From: Rhodospira trueperi
GTDB taxonomy: Bacteria; Pseudomonadota; Alphaproteobacteria; Rhodospirillales; Rhodospirillaceae
DNA length: 64,000 nucleotides
Direction: 5' to 3'
NCBI RefSeq assembly: GCF_900101965.1
Contig: NZ_FNAP01000001.1
Span: 372,001 to 436,000 of the forward strand
Numbering within the stretch: the stretch's first letter is position 1; each line of letters begins with the position of its first letter. Made by a program: the position numbers and the translations under genes. The notes under the pieces are model-generated. The model was not told the origin of the DNA. It saw only the letters and a program-made list of their open reading frames with translations, and did not search any database. Below, piece after piece: positions 7,635 through 14,886 of this stretch.

Positions 7635-8820
7635 CCCCTCCGGCCGGCGCGGTGTTCAGGGGCACGCGAAGCTGATCCCCACCGGCCAGCGGCGGGCGGT
7701 TCTCCATCGCCCGGGCCTCGTTGCCGGTCAGGATTCCGTTCGAAACGGCCTGGACATAGGCGGTCATCCGGGACGCCAGATCGGCGCGGGCCAGGTCATC
7801 GGTCAGGAACTCGAAAAACAGGGTCTCGCGTTCGTCCTCGGTCAGCAGGTCGCGGGCCAGGGCCTGTTGCCACAGGTGCAACCACGGAAGCACGGTCAGG
7901 GACAGGAACTGTTGCCCCATGTGTTCGGCGTTGTTGTGTGTGGTGCGCTCGAGTTCCTGCACCAGATGCAGCGGCACCCGGAAGACGCGGGCGATTTCCG
8001 CAATCTGGTGGCGCCGAAGCTCGAGGAACTGAAGATCAACCGAACTGAATTGCAGGGCCTCGAACTTCATGCCCTCTTCGAGAACGGCCGTTCCGCCGGA
8101 CTGGTCCCCCGAATGCAGCGCGGCCAGCGACCGCTTCAGGCGTTCGATGACGGGTTCGGTCAGCCGGCCCGGCGCGGTCAGGACCCCGGACGGCCGGGCG
8201 CCCTTGCGGAAGAGGCGGCCGGCGTAGCCTTCCATGGCCAGGGCCAGGGCAATCGCCTCGCGGGCCTGTTCCACCAGCGACAGGGGCCGGCGCGGATCGG
8301 GGCCGGGCAGGCGCAACCACAGAAGCTCGGATCGGTCCACCGGCCGTTGCGTGCCGTCGGCCAGGGGGGCGCGGAACAGCGGCTCGCCCGCGTCGGTCCA
8401 TTCGGTCGTGATCGTGCCCGGCGGCGCGTTCACTAGGTCGAAGACCTGATCGCGGGCGCGGCCGATCCAACTGAAGGATTCGCCCCGGGTGACAAGCTGC
8501 ATCATCGCCGTGGCGCGCCATTCGGCGGAAGACGTCCAGTCGTTAACGGCGGACCCGACCAGGCGGGCAAGGGGATGGTCGGACGCGGGCACCCGTTCCT
8601 TCCCGCCGTCAGGCGTGCGTCGGTAAAGATGAAGGGGAAGCTGGGCAACGGCCTCGGTCAGGACCCGGGCACACGCGGCAACCGGGGCGCAGCGCAACGC
8701 GGCGTCGGACGAAACGGCAATGCCGGCGGCGGTCTCGTGCGCCTCGCGCAACAACGCCTCGAGTTCGCCCAGCGAACCCGACCGAGTTTCCAAACCGAAG
8801 ATACGTCGAATGAAAGACAT
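7621..8820 (-). CDS. Portal protein, HK97 family
   Basis: A 399-aa protein beginning MSFIRRIFGLETRSG with the family core (CARVLTEAVAQLPLHLYRR; LLWLRLPGPDP; RVPLHLVQELERTTHNNAE). Length is normal. I chose the ATG at 8820 because GCAGGA precedes it by about 7 bases; an upstream ATG at 8847 overlaps the candidate -10 box and lacks a ribosome site. It is the first gene of the late head operon, preceded by an AT-rich regulatory region with phased GTTC repeats. Confidence 0.9.
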   Translation of the reverse strand: MSFIRRIFGLETRSGSLGELEALLREAHETAAGIAVSSDAALRCAPVAACARVLTEAVAQLPLHLYRRTPDGGKERVPASDHPLARLVGSAVNDWTSSAEWRATAMMQLVTRGESFSWIGRARDQVFDLVNAPPGTITTEWTDAGEPLFRAPLADGTQRPVDRSELLWLRLPGPDPRRPLSLVEQAREAIALALAMEGYAGRLFRKGARPSGVLTAPGRLTEPVIERLKRSLAALHSGDQSGGTAVLEEGMKFEALQFSSVDLQFLELRRHQIAEIARVFRVPLHLVQELERTTHNNAEHMGQQFLSLTVLPWLHLWQQALARDLLTEDERETLFFEFLTDDLARADLASRMTAYVQAVSNGILTGNEARAMENRPPLAGGDQLRVPLNTAPAGGGDDA

Positions 8821-8847
8821 CGCCTTGTCCTGCCCGGCCGCAAACAT

Positions 8848-8875
8848 GGTATGCGAAAAAATCGGCTAAAGTCAA
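8848..8875 (-). promoter_or_regulatory. Candidate promoter of the head operon
   Basis: On the minus strand TTGACT (8875-8870) is followed after 16 bases by CATACC (8853-8848). The -10 is weak. Transcription would start near 8840 and give a short leader containing the portal ribosome site. Confidence 0.35.
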
Positions 8876-8890
8876 GTAAAGCGTGCTTCT

Positions 8891-8935
8891 GTTCCTGAAT
8901 GTTCCTAGGTGTTCTCTGTTCTTATATTTCAGTTC
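8891..8935. promoter_or_regulatory. Cluster of five GTTC half-sites, decamer-phased
   Basis: GTTCC or GTTCT begins at 8891, 8901 and 8911, exactly 10 bp apart, with further GTTC at 8918 and 8932. Ten-bp phasing puts the sites on one face of the helix, as expected for cooperative regulator binding. The cluster is just upstream of the head-operon promoter and resembles the cluster upstream of the AlpA gene. Confidence 0.45.
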
Positions 8936-8975
8936 GTCTCATACTGTTTCAGGCCGTTTCTTTCCCGCCGTATTT

Positions 8976-9221
8976 TCACTGGCCCGACATGCCGCGCCGA
9001 AACGCTTCATCGAGAACGCGCGTGAACGCGGGGCGTGGATTCGGCTCCACCTCATCGGGATCCACGGCGGCCAGCAGGTCGCGGGCCAAGCGCAGGATCC
9101 GGTGCGGGTTGAGAGGGACGACAACGATGGGCTCGGGCTCATCGTCGGCATAGACGGCCAGAACGGCCGGTCCATTCGGCCCGTCGGGGCGTGTGACGAT
9201 GACGCGGGGATCGGTGGTCAT
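8976..9221 (-). CDS. Hypothetical small protein of the satellite (81 aa)
   Basis: I do not recognise this protein. It starts MTTDPRVIVTRPDGPNG, with a short beta-rich N-terminal half and an arginine-rich helix (PHRILRLARDLLAAVD). It has no signal peptide or membrane segment. It begins 13 bases after the preceding gene and ends the early operon before the AT-rich region that precedes the portal gene. Confidence 0.55.
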   Translation of the reverse strand: MTTDPRVIVTRPDGPNGPAVLAVYADDEPEPIVVVPLNPHRILRLARDLLAAVDPDEVEPNPRPAFTRVLDEAFRRGMSGQ

Positions 9222-9234
9222 GGCGTGGCCTCCT

Positions 9235-9555
9235 TCAGGCGGCGTCGAACGGCGCGGGGTCGGCCGGCGCGTCGAGCATCGCCAGCGTGGCGGGGGCCTC
9301 GGTGCGCACCAGGGCCAAGGCGCGGGCGCGGGTGCTGGCGTGCGGCGCGGTCAGGTGCGCGAACCCGATCCCGACCATGTGCAGGCGCATGACATCATCG
9401 ATCCGGCGCGGCCCCCGATCCGGTAACCGGGGCAACCCGCCCTCGGCGATCACCCGCCGGGCAAGCTCCCGACTGGAGGCACTGACAAACGGTGACGCGA
9501 GAACCGCATGGGCACCGTCCAAGAGCGGGTCGCAGGTCTCGGTTGGATCAATCAT
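9235..9555 (-). CDS. Hypothetical small protein of the satellite (106 aa)
   Basis: The likely start is the ATG at 9555 (MIDPTETCDPLLDG), with GAGG 7 bases upstream; the ATG also overlaps the stop of the Cys-rich ORF (ATGA). The product is mostly helical (SSRELARRVIAEGG; RARALALVRTEAP) and hydrophilic. No known family is recognised. Its coupling to its neighbours places it in the replication operon. Confidence 0.55.
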   Translation of the reverse strand: MIDPTETCDPLLDGAHAVLASPFVSASSRELARRVIAEGGLPRLPDRGPRRIDDVMRLHMVGIGFAHLTAPHASTRARALALVRTEAPATLAMLDAPADPAPFDAA

Positions 9556-9758
9556 CGCGTCACCTCGTGACCTGGGTTCGGCCCGGCCCCGATAGGGCCG
9601 GACCCTATTACGGAGTAATAGGGGACACACTTCCCGCAGACCCACCGCAGGAAAATCAATGACTTAGCGGGCAACTTCCCGCACTTCCCGCAACACACCT
9701 CCCGCAATGAAATCAACGGGTTAGCATTCCACTTCCCGCACTTCCCGCAAACGCTCAT
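9552..9758 (-). CDS. Cys-rich repeat peptide coupled to the replication ATPase (68 aa)
   Basis: The product contains two near-copies of an 18-19 residue unit, CGKCGK-x(4)-PLISLREVC and CGKCGK-x(3)-KSLIFLRWVC, followed by a third CGKC. The DNA repeat periods are 57 and 54 bp, both multiples of three. Its ATG overlaps the stop of the RepA-like gene, and its stop overlaps the next ATG, in both cases as ATGA. That double coupling argues for real translation. The CxxC pairs could bind zinc. The alternative is that the repeats (TGCGGGAAGTGCGGGAAG) are replication iterons that merely stay open in this frame. Confidence 0.5.
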   Translation of the reverse strand: MSVCGKCGKWNANPLISLREVCCGKCGKLPAKSLIFLRWVCGKCVPYYSVIGSGPIGAGPNPGHEVTR

Positions 9759-10903
9759 GGCGCACCTGGTGCGCTTTTGACGATAGCTTTCAGGGGCTTG
9801 CGGTCGGGTCCGGTGACCGATCCGACGCGGATCCGGCCATCCGAGAACAGGGCCTCCATGGCGCGTTCAAGGTCCTTCGCACGGGCGCCGTGGGCCTCGG
9901 GCATTCCCGCCATGATCCGGGGGGCAAATCGGGGGCTGTTGCGCGCGTCGGTGACGGCGCGGCCCTGGTCCGCCACCGCGTCGAGGCAGGCAAGGAACGC
10001 TTCTTCCGCCCGGTTCGCCTTGGCCTTCGCGTCCATGCGGCCCAAGAACCCCGTGTCTGGCGCATCCAGGACGAACACACCGTCCTGCCAGCGGATGCGC
10101 AGTTCGTCGCCCACGACCCCGTAGTTCGATTTCTTGGTGGACAGGGTGCGGGCGTCCCGGTCGTCTCCGTCGTCGTCGGTTTCGCGCGGGCGGGACAGGT
10201 AAAGGCGGGACCGCACCGCGTTGTTCCAGGCGGTAGACCCGCTGGTGCCCGTGCCGTCGGCCAGCCCGGCGCGGGAGGGATGGGCACACAGGACCACCGC
10301 GCCGTTGACGTCCAGGGCGATCCGCCGGAGCATGTTCACGAATTGGCGCGCCTCCGGGCGGGAGTTCTCGTTGCCGTCGAACAGGTCGTGCAACCCGTCC
10401 AGGATCACCAGCCGGGCGCCGAACCGCTTGGCGGTTTCCAGCGTGTCAAAGAACACCTGACTCGGCCCCTGCGGCTTGCCGAACTTGTCGCGTTTGACGA
10501 ACTCGTTGGCCTCCCCGACACGGGAGGCGAACCGGAACCCGGCCAGGGCCTCGAACCCCAGCCCCTCCGCCCGGGTGATGTCGGACAGCCGGCGGTGGAT
10601 TTCGTCCGCGTCGTCTTCGCAGTACAGCCCGAAAACGCGACAGTGTTCCGTTGTCTGACGAAGGAAATCCTGCCCCGTCGCGGCGGCCACGGCCAATTGA
10701 AGCGTCAGTAGAGATTTGCCCAACCCACCGTCGCCGGACAGCATGGTGACGGACCCGTGGGGCACCAAATCCGCCACCATCCAGCGGCGTTCCGGGATCG
10801 GCTTGCCGGCCCAAGTGGTGGGGTCGATGGTGCGTATGGGCAGGCGCGGCGTGAACGTTTCGACCGACCCGCGCGCGTTGAAATGACCCTCGGGCTGTTC
10901 CAT
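9755..10903 (-). CDS. RepA-like AAA_25 replication ATPase
   Basis: A 382-aa protein with the Walker A motif GDGGLGKSL at about residues 57-65 and Walker B RLVILDGL near 145-150, the layout of the AAA_25/RepA (RSF1010-type hexameric helicase) family found in phages and satellites. An arginine-finger region (GSTAWNNAVRSRLYL) is also present. The ATG at 10903 overlaps the primase stop (TAATG). A long upstream extension of the frame lies inside the primase gene and is not coding. Together with the primase it would replicate the excised element. Confidence 0.8.
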   Translation of the reverse strand: MEQPEGHFNARGSVETFTPRLPIRTIDPTTWAGKPIPERRWMVADLVPHGSVTMLSGDGGLGKSLLTLQLAVAAATGQDFLRQTTEHCRVFGLYCEDDADEIHRRLSDITRAEGLGFEALAGFRFASRVGEANEFVKRDKFGKPQGPSQVFFDTLETAKRFGARLVILDGLHDLFDGNENSRPEARQFVNMLRRIALDVNGAVVLCAHPSRAGLADGTGTSGSTAWNNAVRSRLYLSRPRETDDDGDDRDARTLSTKKSNYGVVGDELRIRWQDGVFVLDAPDTGFLGRMDAKAKANRAEEAFLACLDAVADQGRAVTDARNSPRFAPRIMAGMPEAHGARAKDLERAMEALFSDGRIRVGSVTGPDRKPLKAIVKSAPGAP

Positions 10904-11829
10904 TACGCGGCCCTCGGCGTTTCGTCGTTCCAGTCGTGCCCGACGTCGCGCGGGGCGCGCACGATGGCCTCCCGGTCGGCATCGGCCCACCGCTGGGCAC
11001 AGGAGCGGCCGGCGTCCAGGCCCGCGCCGCTGGCGTCGTGATCGGCAAAGATCGTCAGGGCCTCGATTCCGGCCAGCACGGGGAAGGTGCGGATCGTGCC
11101 GGCGGAGCCGGCGGCCCAGACCGGAGCCCACCCGGCGGCCAGGACGGACAGGCCGGTTTCGATGCCCTCGCTCAGGCCAAGCCCAAGGGTCACGTCGGCG
11201 TCATCGCACAGGCGGATGACGGCGCCCTTCGATGGCCCGAGCATCTTCTTCGGCCTGTTCCGATCCCGCTCCCCCGTTCCGGTGAGCGGGGTCCGATGGA
11301 TGGCGACGGGCCGGTTCCCCTCCGCCGTGGTCATGAGCGCGACCATGCAGGGCACGGCCCCGCCCTGGTACGGGCAGGCCGGATGAAACCGGGCGGCGTT
11401 GGCCCCGGCCGGCGGCAGGACGCACCCGCGCCCGATCAGGTACGCGGCGGCCGGGGTGTCGGGGATCGGCACGGCCGCGCGCCAGATGGCTTCGGCCCGC
11501 TGGATGCGCTGGCGGGTCTCGGTTTCGGCCTGGGGATCAGGGCGCGGTGCGTACGTCGCGGCGCGACGCGGGGTGTGGTCGGTGTCGTCCGGCGGGAGGC
11601 CGATCCAGTCCAGGGCGTCCCGGCCGGTCAGGCCGATGTGCGCCCGGATCAGGTCCAGGACACCACCGCCGTCCCCGGTCTCGTGGTCGCGCCAGACCCC
11701 CTTGCGCACGTCCACGCTCAAGGAGCCATGCCGGCCATAGCGCCAATCGGTGCGGGTTGAGTGCGCCCGGTTCGGATCACCCAAAAGGCGCGTGGCGACG
11801 TCGGCCATATGGGGGGCGAGGTCATGCAT
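10903..11829 (-). CDS. Toprim-domain primase
   Basis: A 308-aa protein. The N-terminal part (WRYGRHGSLSVDVRKGVWRDH; GGGVLDLI) resembles the DUF7146/CHC2-like module of phage primases. The C-terminal Toprim_3 domain carries the acidic motif LSEGIETGLSV and the DxD motif IFADHDASGAG. It would make primers for satellite replication and is coupled to the downstream ATPase gene. Primase plus RepA helicase modules are a feature of P4-like and PICI-type satellites. Confidence 0.8.
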   Translation of the reverse strand: MHDLAPHMADVATRLLGDPNRAHSTRTDWRYGRHGSLSVDVRKGVWRDHETGDGGGVLDLIRAHIGLTGRDALDWIGLPPDDTDHTPRRAATYAPRPDPQAETETRQRIQRAEAIWRAAVPIPDTPAAAYLIGRGCVLPPAGANAARFHPACPYQGGAVPCMVALMTTAEGNRPVAIHRTPLTGTGERDRNRPKKMLGPSKGAVIRLCDDADVTLGLGLSEGIETGLSVLAAGWAPVWAAGSAGTIRTFPVLAGIEALTIFADHDASGAGLDAGRSCAQRWADADREAIVRAPRDVGHDWNDETPRAA

Positions 11830-11935
11830 GGGTCAGCCCCAACACGCGGAGGATGACAGGACACCACCGACGCGGGATCAGCCCGCGCGCGGCGGCGGAG
11901 ACGATCCCGGTCTTGATGGTGCCGGCGGCGGTCAT
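11822..11935 (-). CDS. Tiny basic ORF coupled to the primase (37 aa)
   Basis: A 37-codon frame starting MTAAGTIKTGIVSAAARG and ending LRVLGLTHA. Its ATG lies two bases after the stop of the preceding gene and its stop overlaps the primase ATG by 8 bases, so it exactly fills the only gap in the early operon. The composition is basic and hydrophobic. No homologue comes to mind; it could be a leader peptide that couples translation. Upstream G-rich sequence is a poor ribosome site. Confidence 0.4.
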   Translation of the reverse strand: MTAAGTIKTGIVSAAARGLIPRRWCPVILRVLGLTHA

Positions 11936-11937
11936 GG

Positions 11938-12165
11938 CTATTCGCCCCCGGCGGTGTCCGCCCACCGCGTGCCGATGAACGCGGCGCCCTCGTCCGGCGG
12001 GCTCCCGGTGATGTCGATGGGCTCAACGGTCGTGGCGCCGTTGGGGTGCTGCATCAGCGCAAGGCACATGACGGGCACCGACCACGGCGTGTCGAACCGC
12101 CCGAAGTCCAGCAGCAGGCCGGGCGGAGCGGGGATGATTTGCAGAATGCGGGGATGCTCGGTCAT
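11938..12165 (-). CDS. Hypothetical small protein of the satellite (75 aa)
   Basis: I do not recognise this 75-aa protein (MTEHPRILQIIPAPPGLLLDFGRF). It has a beta-strand-like N-terminal half with several prolines and no cysteine pairs. Its ATG overlaps the AlpA stop codon (TAATG), so the two are co-translated. It lies between the regulator and the primase. Confidence 0.55.
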   Translation of the reverse strand: MTEHPRILQIIPAPPGLLLDFGRFDTPWSVPVMCLALMQHPNGATTVEPIDITGSPPDEGAAFIGTRWADTAGGE

Positions 12166-12374
12166 TACGCGGCCTCCCCCTGGCGGGAGGCGGCGACACG
12201 GGCCGCGATCCAGGCGTCCACCTCATCCTCGATCCAGGCAACCGACTTCGGCCCGAGGCGGATGGGCTTCGGGAACTCATCGCGCGCCATCTTGGCGTAG
12301 ATGCTGGATGTAGACAGGCCGGTCTTCGCCTTGACGGCGGGGCGGCGGAGCAATGCGCTAGACTTGCGTTCCAT
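12165..12374 (-). CDS. alpA: AlpA-family regulator/excisionase-like HTH
   Basis: The 69-aa product (MERKSSALLRRPAVKAKTG) has the MerR-like winged helix of AlpA proteins: RRPAVKAKTGLSTSSIY, then FPKPIRLGPKSVAWIEDEVDAWI. I chose the ATG at 12374, which has AAGGA 6 bases upstream, over one at 12413. AlpA regulators switch on satellite or prophage excision genes, and in PICI-type satellites AlpA drives the replication operon. Here it heads that operon, behind an intergenic region rich in GAAC/GTTC half-sites. Confidence 0.85.
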   Translation of the reverse strand: MERKSSALLRRPAVKAKTGLSTSSIYAKMARDEFPKPIRLGPKSVAWIEDEVDAWIAARVAASRQGEAA

Positions 12375-12441
12375 GGGGTATTCCTTGGTCGTGCGTGGAA
12401 CCAACACGGCCAAGGTACGGACGCGGGAGTCCGCCCTCTAG

Positions 12442-12534
12442 GAACTTATTTGAGATGGAATTTTGTTCACTTTCGGCAAGTCATCCAAGCAGGATGCTTT
12501 ACTATGAACAGAGTTCCGGAGGAATTTTGTTCAT
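12442..12534. promoter_or_regulatory. Early control region with repeats upstream of AlpA
   Basis: A direct repeat GGAATTTTGTTCA occurs at 12457-12469 and 12521-12533. An inverted repeat ATGAACA/TGTTCAT spans 12504-12510 and 12528-12534, and GAACAGAGTTC at 12506-12516 is itself a small palindrome. GAAC or GTTC occurs five times (12442, 12465, 12506, 12513, 12529). The sequence is AT-rich compared with its surroundings. It likely holds the AlpA operon promoter and its operators, although I see no clear -35/-10 pair. Confidence 0.5.
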
Positions 12535-13469
12535 ATGCCGCTGCCAGGGCCTCCCCGGCGGATATGGTGGAGCGGGTCAATGCCATTGAGGATGTCCAGA
12601 TCCTTCTCAAAACGCTCTCGCATCATCCGTTGGGCCGGCGATTCCACCTCTTTCGGAAGGTTGCATCCGGCTCGGCGAAGTGCTTCTTCAATGGCCTGCT
12701 GGTGCGGTGTGCTGACCAAGTCCTGCATGATGTTGTCAATGGCCCTCTGGTGCGGTATATCAGCCCACTTTTGAGTGATGGCATCAATGGCGCGTTGTTG
12801 TGGTGTGTCCTGCCATGCTTTTAAATTGTCCAGGCTTCTTTGAATGTGTGGTGGCATCCGATTTTCCCTGTCTATAATTTCTTGAATATGCGCCGGGATA
12901 CTCGCCATATGGTCGATTGTTGCCCCCGCTGCAATCAACTTCGTCCACGGAGAGTCCGGGCGTGAGTGGCCGGCGGCCTTCAAGCGTTCCCAGGGCGTTC
13001 CGATGCGCGGATCAGTCAACGGATCGTCACATGCTAGGTTCGCAATGTCGAAGCCACTCCACAGGGCGCTCTTGGGCACTTGAACGATTTTCGGCTTGGC
13101 CCGCTCACGCGCACGCGCCAGTAGTTCGCCCTTCTGGTCCCGGAAGTTCCGGACCAGTGGCGCCGTCGTGCTGCGCCACCTATCGGACTCCGCTATAGGC
13201 AGTGGGGATGGCATCCCCAGATACTTCACTGCGATAGCGCGCGCTGCGGCTTCCACGCCGTCCGTCCGTCCCTTCACGGCGCCCGTGACGATCAGGTCCG
13301 CCATTTCGTCCAAGTACTCTTGCGGCGGGCGGTTTCGTCGCTGCCCCGGCTTCGGCCCAGGCTTGCGGCGGGCAGGCGTCTTCCCGGCCGCGTCCATGAG
13401 GATCCCGGGACCATGAAGTTCCACCAGCCGTGCGATTTCGCGGCGGGCCTCTTCCTCGTTCATGCTCAT
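12531..13469 (-). CDS. Uncharacterised repeat protein between int and alpA (312 aa)
   Basis: I do not recognise the family. The N-terminal part has an AT-hook-like basic stretch (ARRKPGPKPGQRRNRPP) followed by a helical region. The C-terminal third carries three imperfect repeats of about 20 residues: DTPQQRAIDAITQKWA, DIPHQRAIDNIMQDLV and STPHQQAIEEALRRAG. The ATG overlaps the integrase stop (ATGA), so it is expressed with int. A DNA-binding or regulatory role in integration or superinfection control is possible; this is inference. Confidence 0.65.
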   Translation of the reverse strand: MSMNEEEARREIARLVELHGPGILMDAAGKTPARRKPGPKPGQRRNRPPQEYLDEMADLIVTGAVKGRTDGVEAAARAIAVKYLGMPSPLPIAESDRWRSTTAPLVRNFRDQKGELLARARERAKPKIVQVPKSALWSGFDIANLACDDPLTDPRIGTPWERLKAAGHSRPDSPWTKLIAAGATIDHMASIPAHIQEIIDRENRMPPHIQRSLDNLKAWQDTPQQRAIDAITQKWADIPHQRAIDNIMQDLVSTPHQQAIEEALRRAGCNLPKEVESPAQRMMRERFEKDLDILNGIDPLHHIRRGGPGSGI

Positions 13470-14713
13470 GCCCGCGCCTCCGCCAGCATCACCACGTCAC
13501 CGGTGCCGATCTCGCCGTCGCACCACCGCTGCCAATCCACCATCAGCCGGCGGCGGCGGTCGAACAGGTCGGCGCGGAGGTAGGCGCGCGCGACGCGATC
13601 ACCGACCGCATGGGCCAGCGCCATTTCGGCCATTTCGCTCGGATAGTTCGTCCGCTCGGCGGCCCAATCCCTGAAGCTGGACCGGAAGCCGTGAACGGTC
13701 AGTCCGTCGCGGCCCATGCGGCGCAAGAGAACGGACATTGCCATGTTCGACAGCCCGCGTCCGGCCTTGCCGCCGGGGAAGACAAAGCCCTCGGTGTCGT
13801 GCGTTGCAGCCATGTCTCGCAGGATTTCGACGGCACGGGGAGGCAGGGGAACACGGTGTTCCCGCTCCATCTTCATCCGCTCGCCGGGCACGATCCAGGT
13901 TTCGGCGTTCAGGTCGATTTCGGACCATTGGGCGCCGATGGTCTCGCCGGTCCTGGCAGCCGTCAAAATCGTGAACTCAAGGGCACGGGCGGCAACACCA
14001 CCCTGTTGCCGAAGGTCGGTCACGAACGCGGGCACGTCGGCGTAGGGCAGGGCGGGGCGATGCTTCACCTTCGCCACCTTCTCCGGTGACGCCAGCAGGT
14101 GTTGCAGGTGCCCCTTCCACCGGGCCGGGTTCTCGCCTGTCCGGTATCCCCGAGTCGTGGCCCAACCAAGGATGCGCTCTATCCGGCCCCGGACGCGGGA
14201 GGCGGTCTCGTGCTTCTCGGTCCAGACTGGTTCCAGAACTTTCAGCAGGTGCGGCGTGTCAACGTGCGCCACGTCCAGGGCGCCGATCAGCGGGAAGGCA
14301 TACAGGGCCAGCGTGTTTTCCCAGTGCTGCCGTTGCTTGTCCGTCTTCCAGCCCGGCGCGTGCGCGGTGATGTAGCGTTCGGCGGCGTCCTGGAAGGTGA
14401 CGCGGGATGCCTCTTGCGCCCGCTCCGTGGCCTCTGTGGCGCGCTTTTGGTCCAGGGGGTCTATGCCCTCATGGATCATCCGGCGGGCCTCCGTGGCCTT
14501 CTGGCGGGCTTCTTCCAGCGACACCAGCGCCACCGGCCCGAACCCCATGGCGCGATAGCGGCCCCGGAAGCGATACCGGAAGAGCCACGATTTGGTCATC
14601 CGCCCGCCGGCCCCTGCGGCGACCTGCAACCACAGTCCATTTCCGTCGCCATAACGGCCGGGCTCGTTCAGGGCGCGGACCTTCGCCGCGCTCAGTTTAT
14701 TTCCGATCCGCAT
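13466..14713 (-). CDS. int: P4-type tyrosine integrase
   Basis: A 415-aa site-specific recombinase. The N-terminal DUF4102 arm-binding domain is seen in KLSAAKVRALNEPGRYGDG and GLWLQV. The catalytic set is visible: Arg in TAARTGETIG, HxxR in VHGFRSSFRDW, His in ALAHAVGD, and Tyr in ARAYLRAD. I chose the ATG at 14713; a TTG at 14746 lies inside the arm repeats. It sits beside the tRNA fragment that it would use as attachment core. Confidence 0.95.
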   Translation of the reverse strand: MRIGNKLSAAKVRALNEPGRYGDGNGLWLQVAAGAGGRMTKSWLFRYRFRGRYRAMGFGPVALVSLEEARQKATEARRMIHEGIDPLDQKRATEATERAQEASRVTFQDAAERYITAHAPGWKTDKQRQHWENTLALYAFPLIGALDVAHVDTPHLLKVLEPVWTEKHETASRVRGRIERILGWATTRGYRTGENPARWKGHLQHLLASPEKVAKVKHRPALPYADVPAFVTDLRQQGGVAARALEFTILTAARTGETIGAQWSEIDLNAETWIVPGERMKMEREHRVPLPPRAVEILRDMAATHDTEGFVFPGGKAGRGLSNMAMSVLLRRMGRDGLTVHGFRSSFRDWAAERTNYPSEMAEMALAHAVGDRVARAYLRADLFDRRRRLMVDWQRWCDGEIGTGDVVMLAEARA

Positions 14714-14744
14714 GGCCTGACTGCCACTCCTGCCCACCCGCTTC

Positions 14745-14767
14745 AACCACCACTCTAACTACCACTC
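14745..14767 (+). repeat. Right pair of integrase arm-type repeats
   Basis: AACCACCACTC (14745-14755) and AACTACCACTC (14757-14767) are direct repeats 12 bp apart. They match the pair at 26-48. They lie between int and the attachment core, about 120 bases from the core, as expected for integrase arm sites. Confidence 0.55.
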
Positions 14768-14886
14768 TTGGGCGGGAACGTACAAGAACAATCGGAAACC
14801 CCTCGGAATGAAATCTGATAATACGCTGTTCTATATAAATGTTTTTTGGAACAATCTGGAACGTGTTGCAACAACCTTAGATGTTT

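Noticed and set aside
8036-8521. Many long overlapping open frames on either strand (for example 2200-2775, 2492-3580, 17469-18137, 59059-61026)
   Set aside because: They lie inside well-supported genes, have Arg/Gly/Pro-rich shadow composition typical of GC-rich DNA, and show no recognisable domain.
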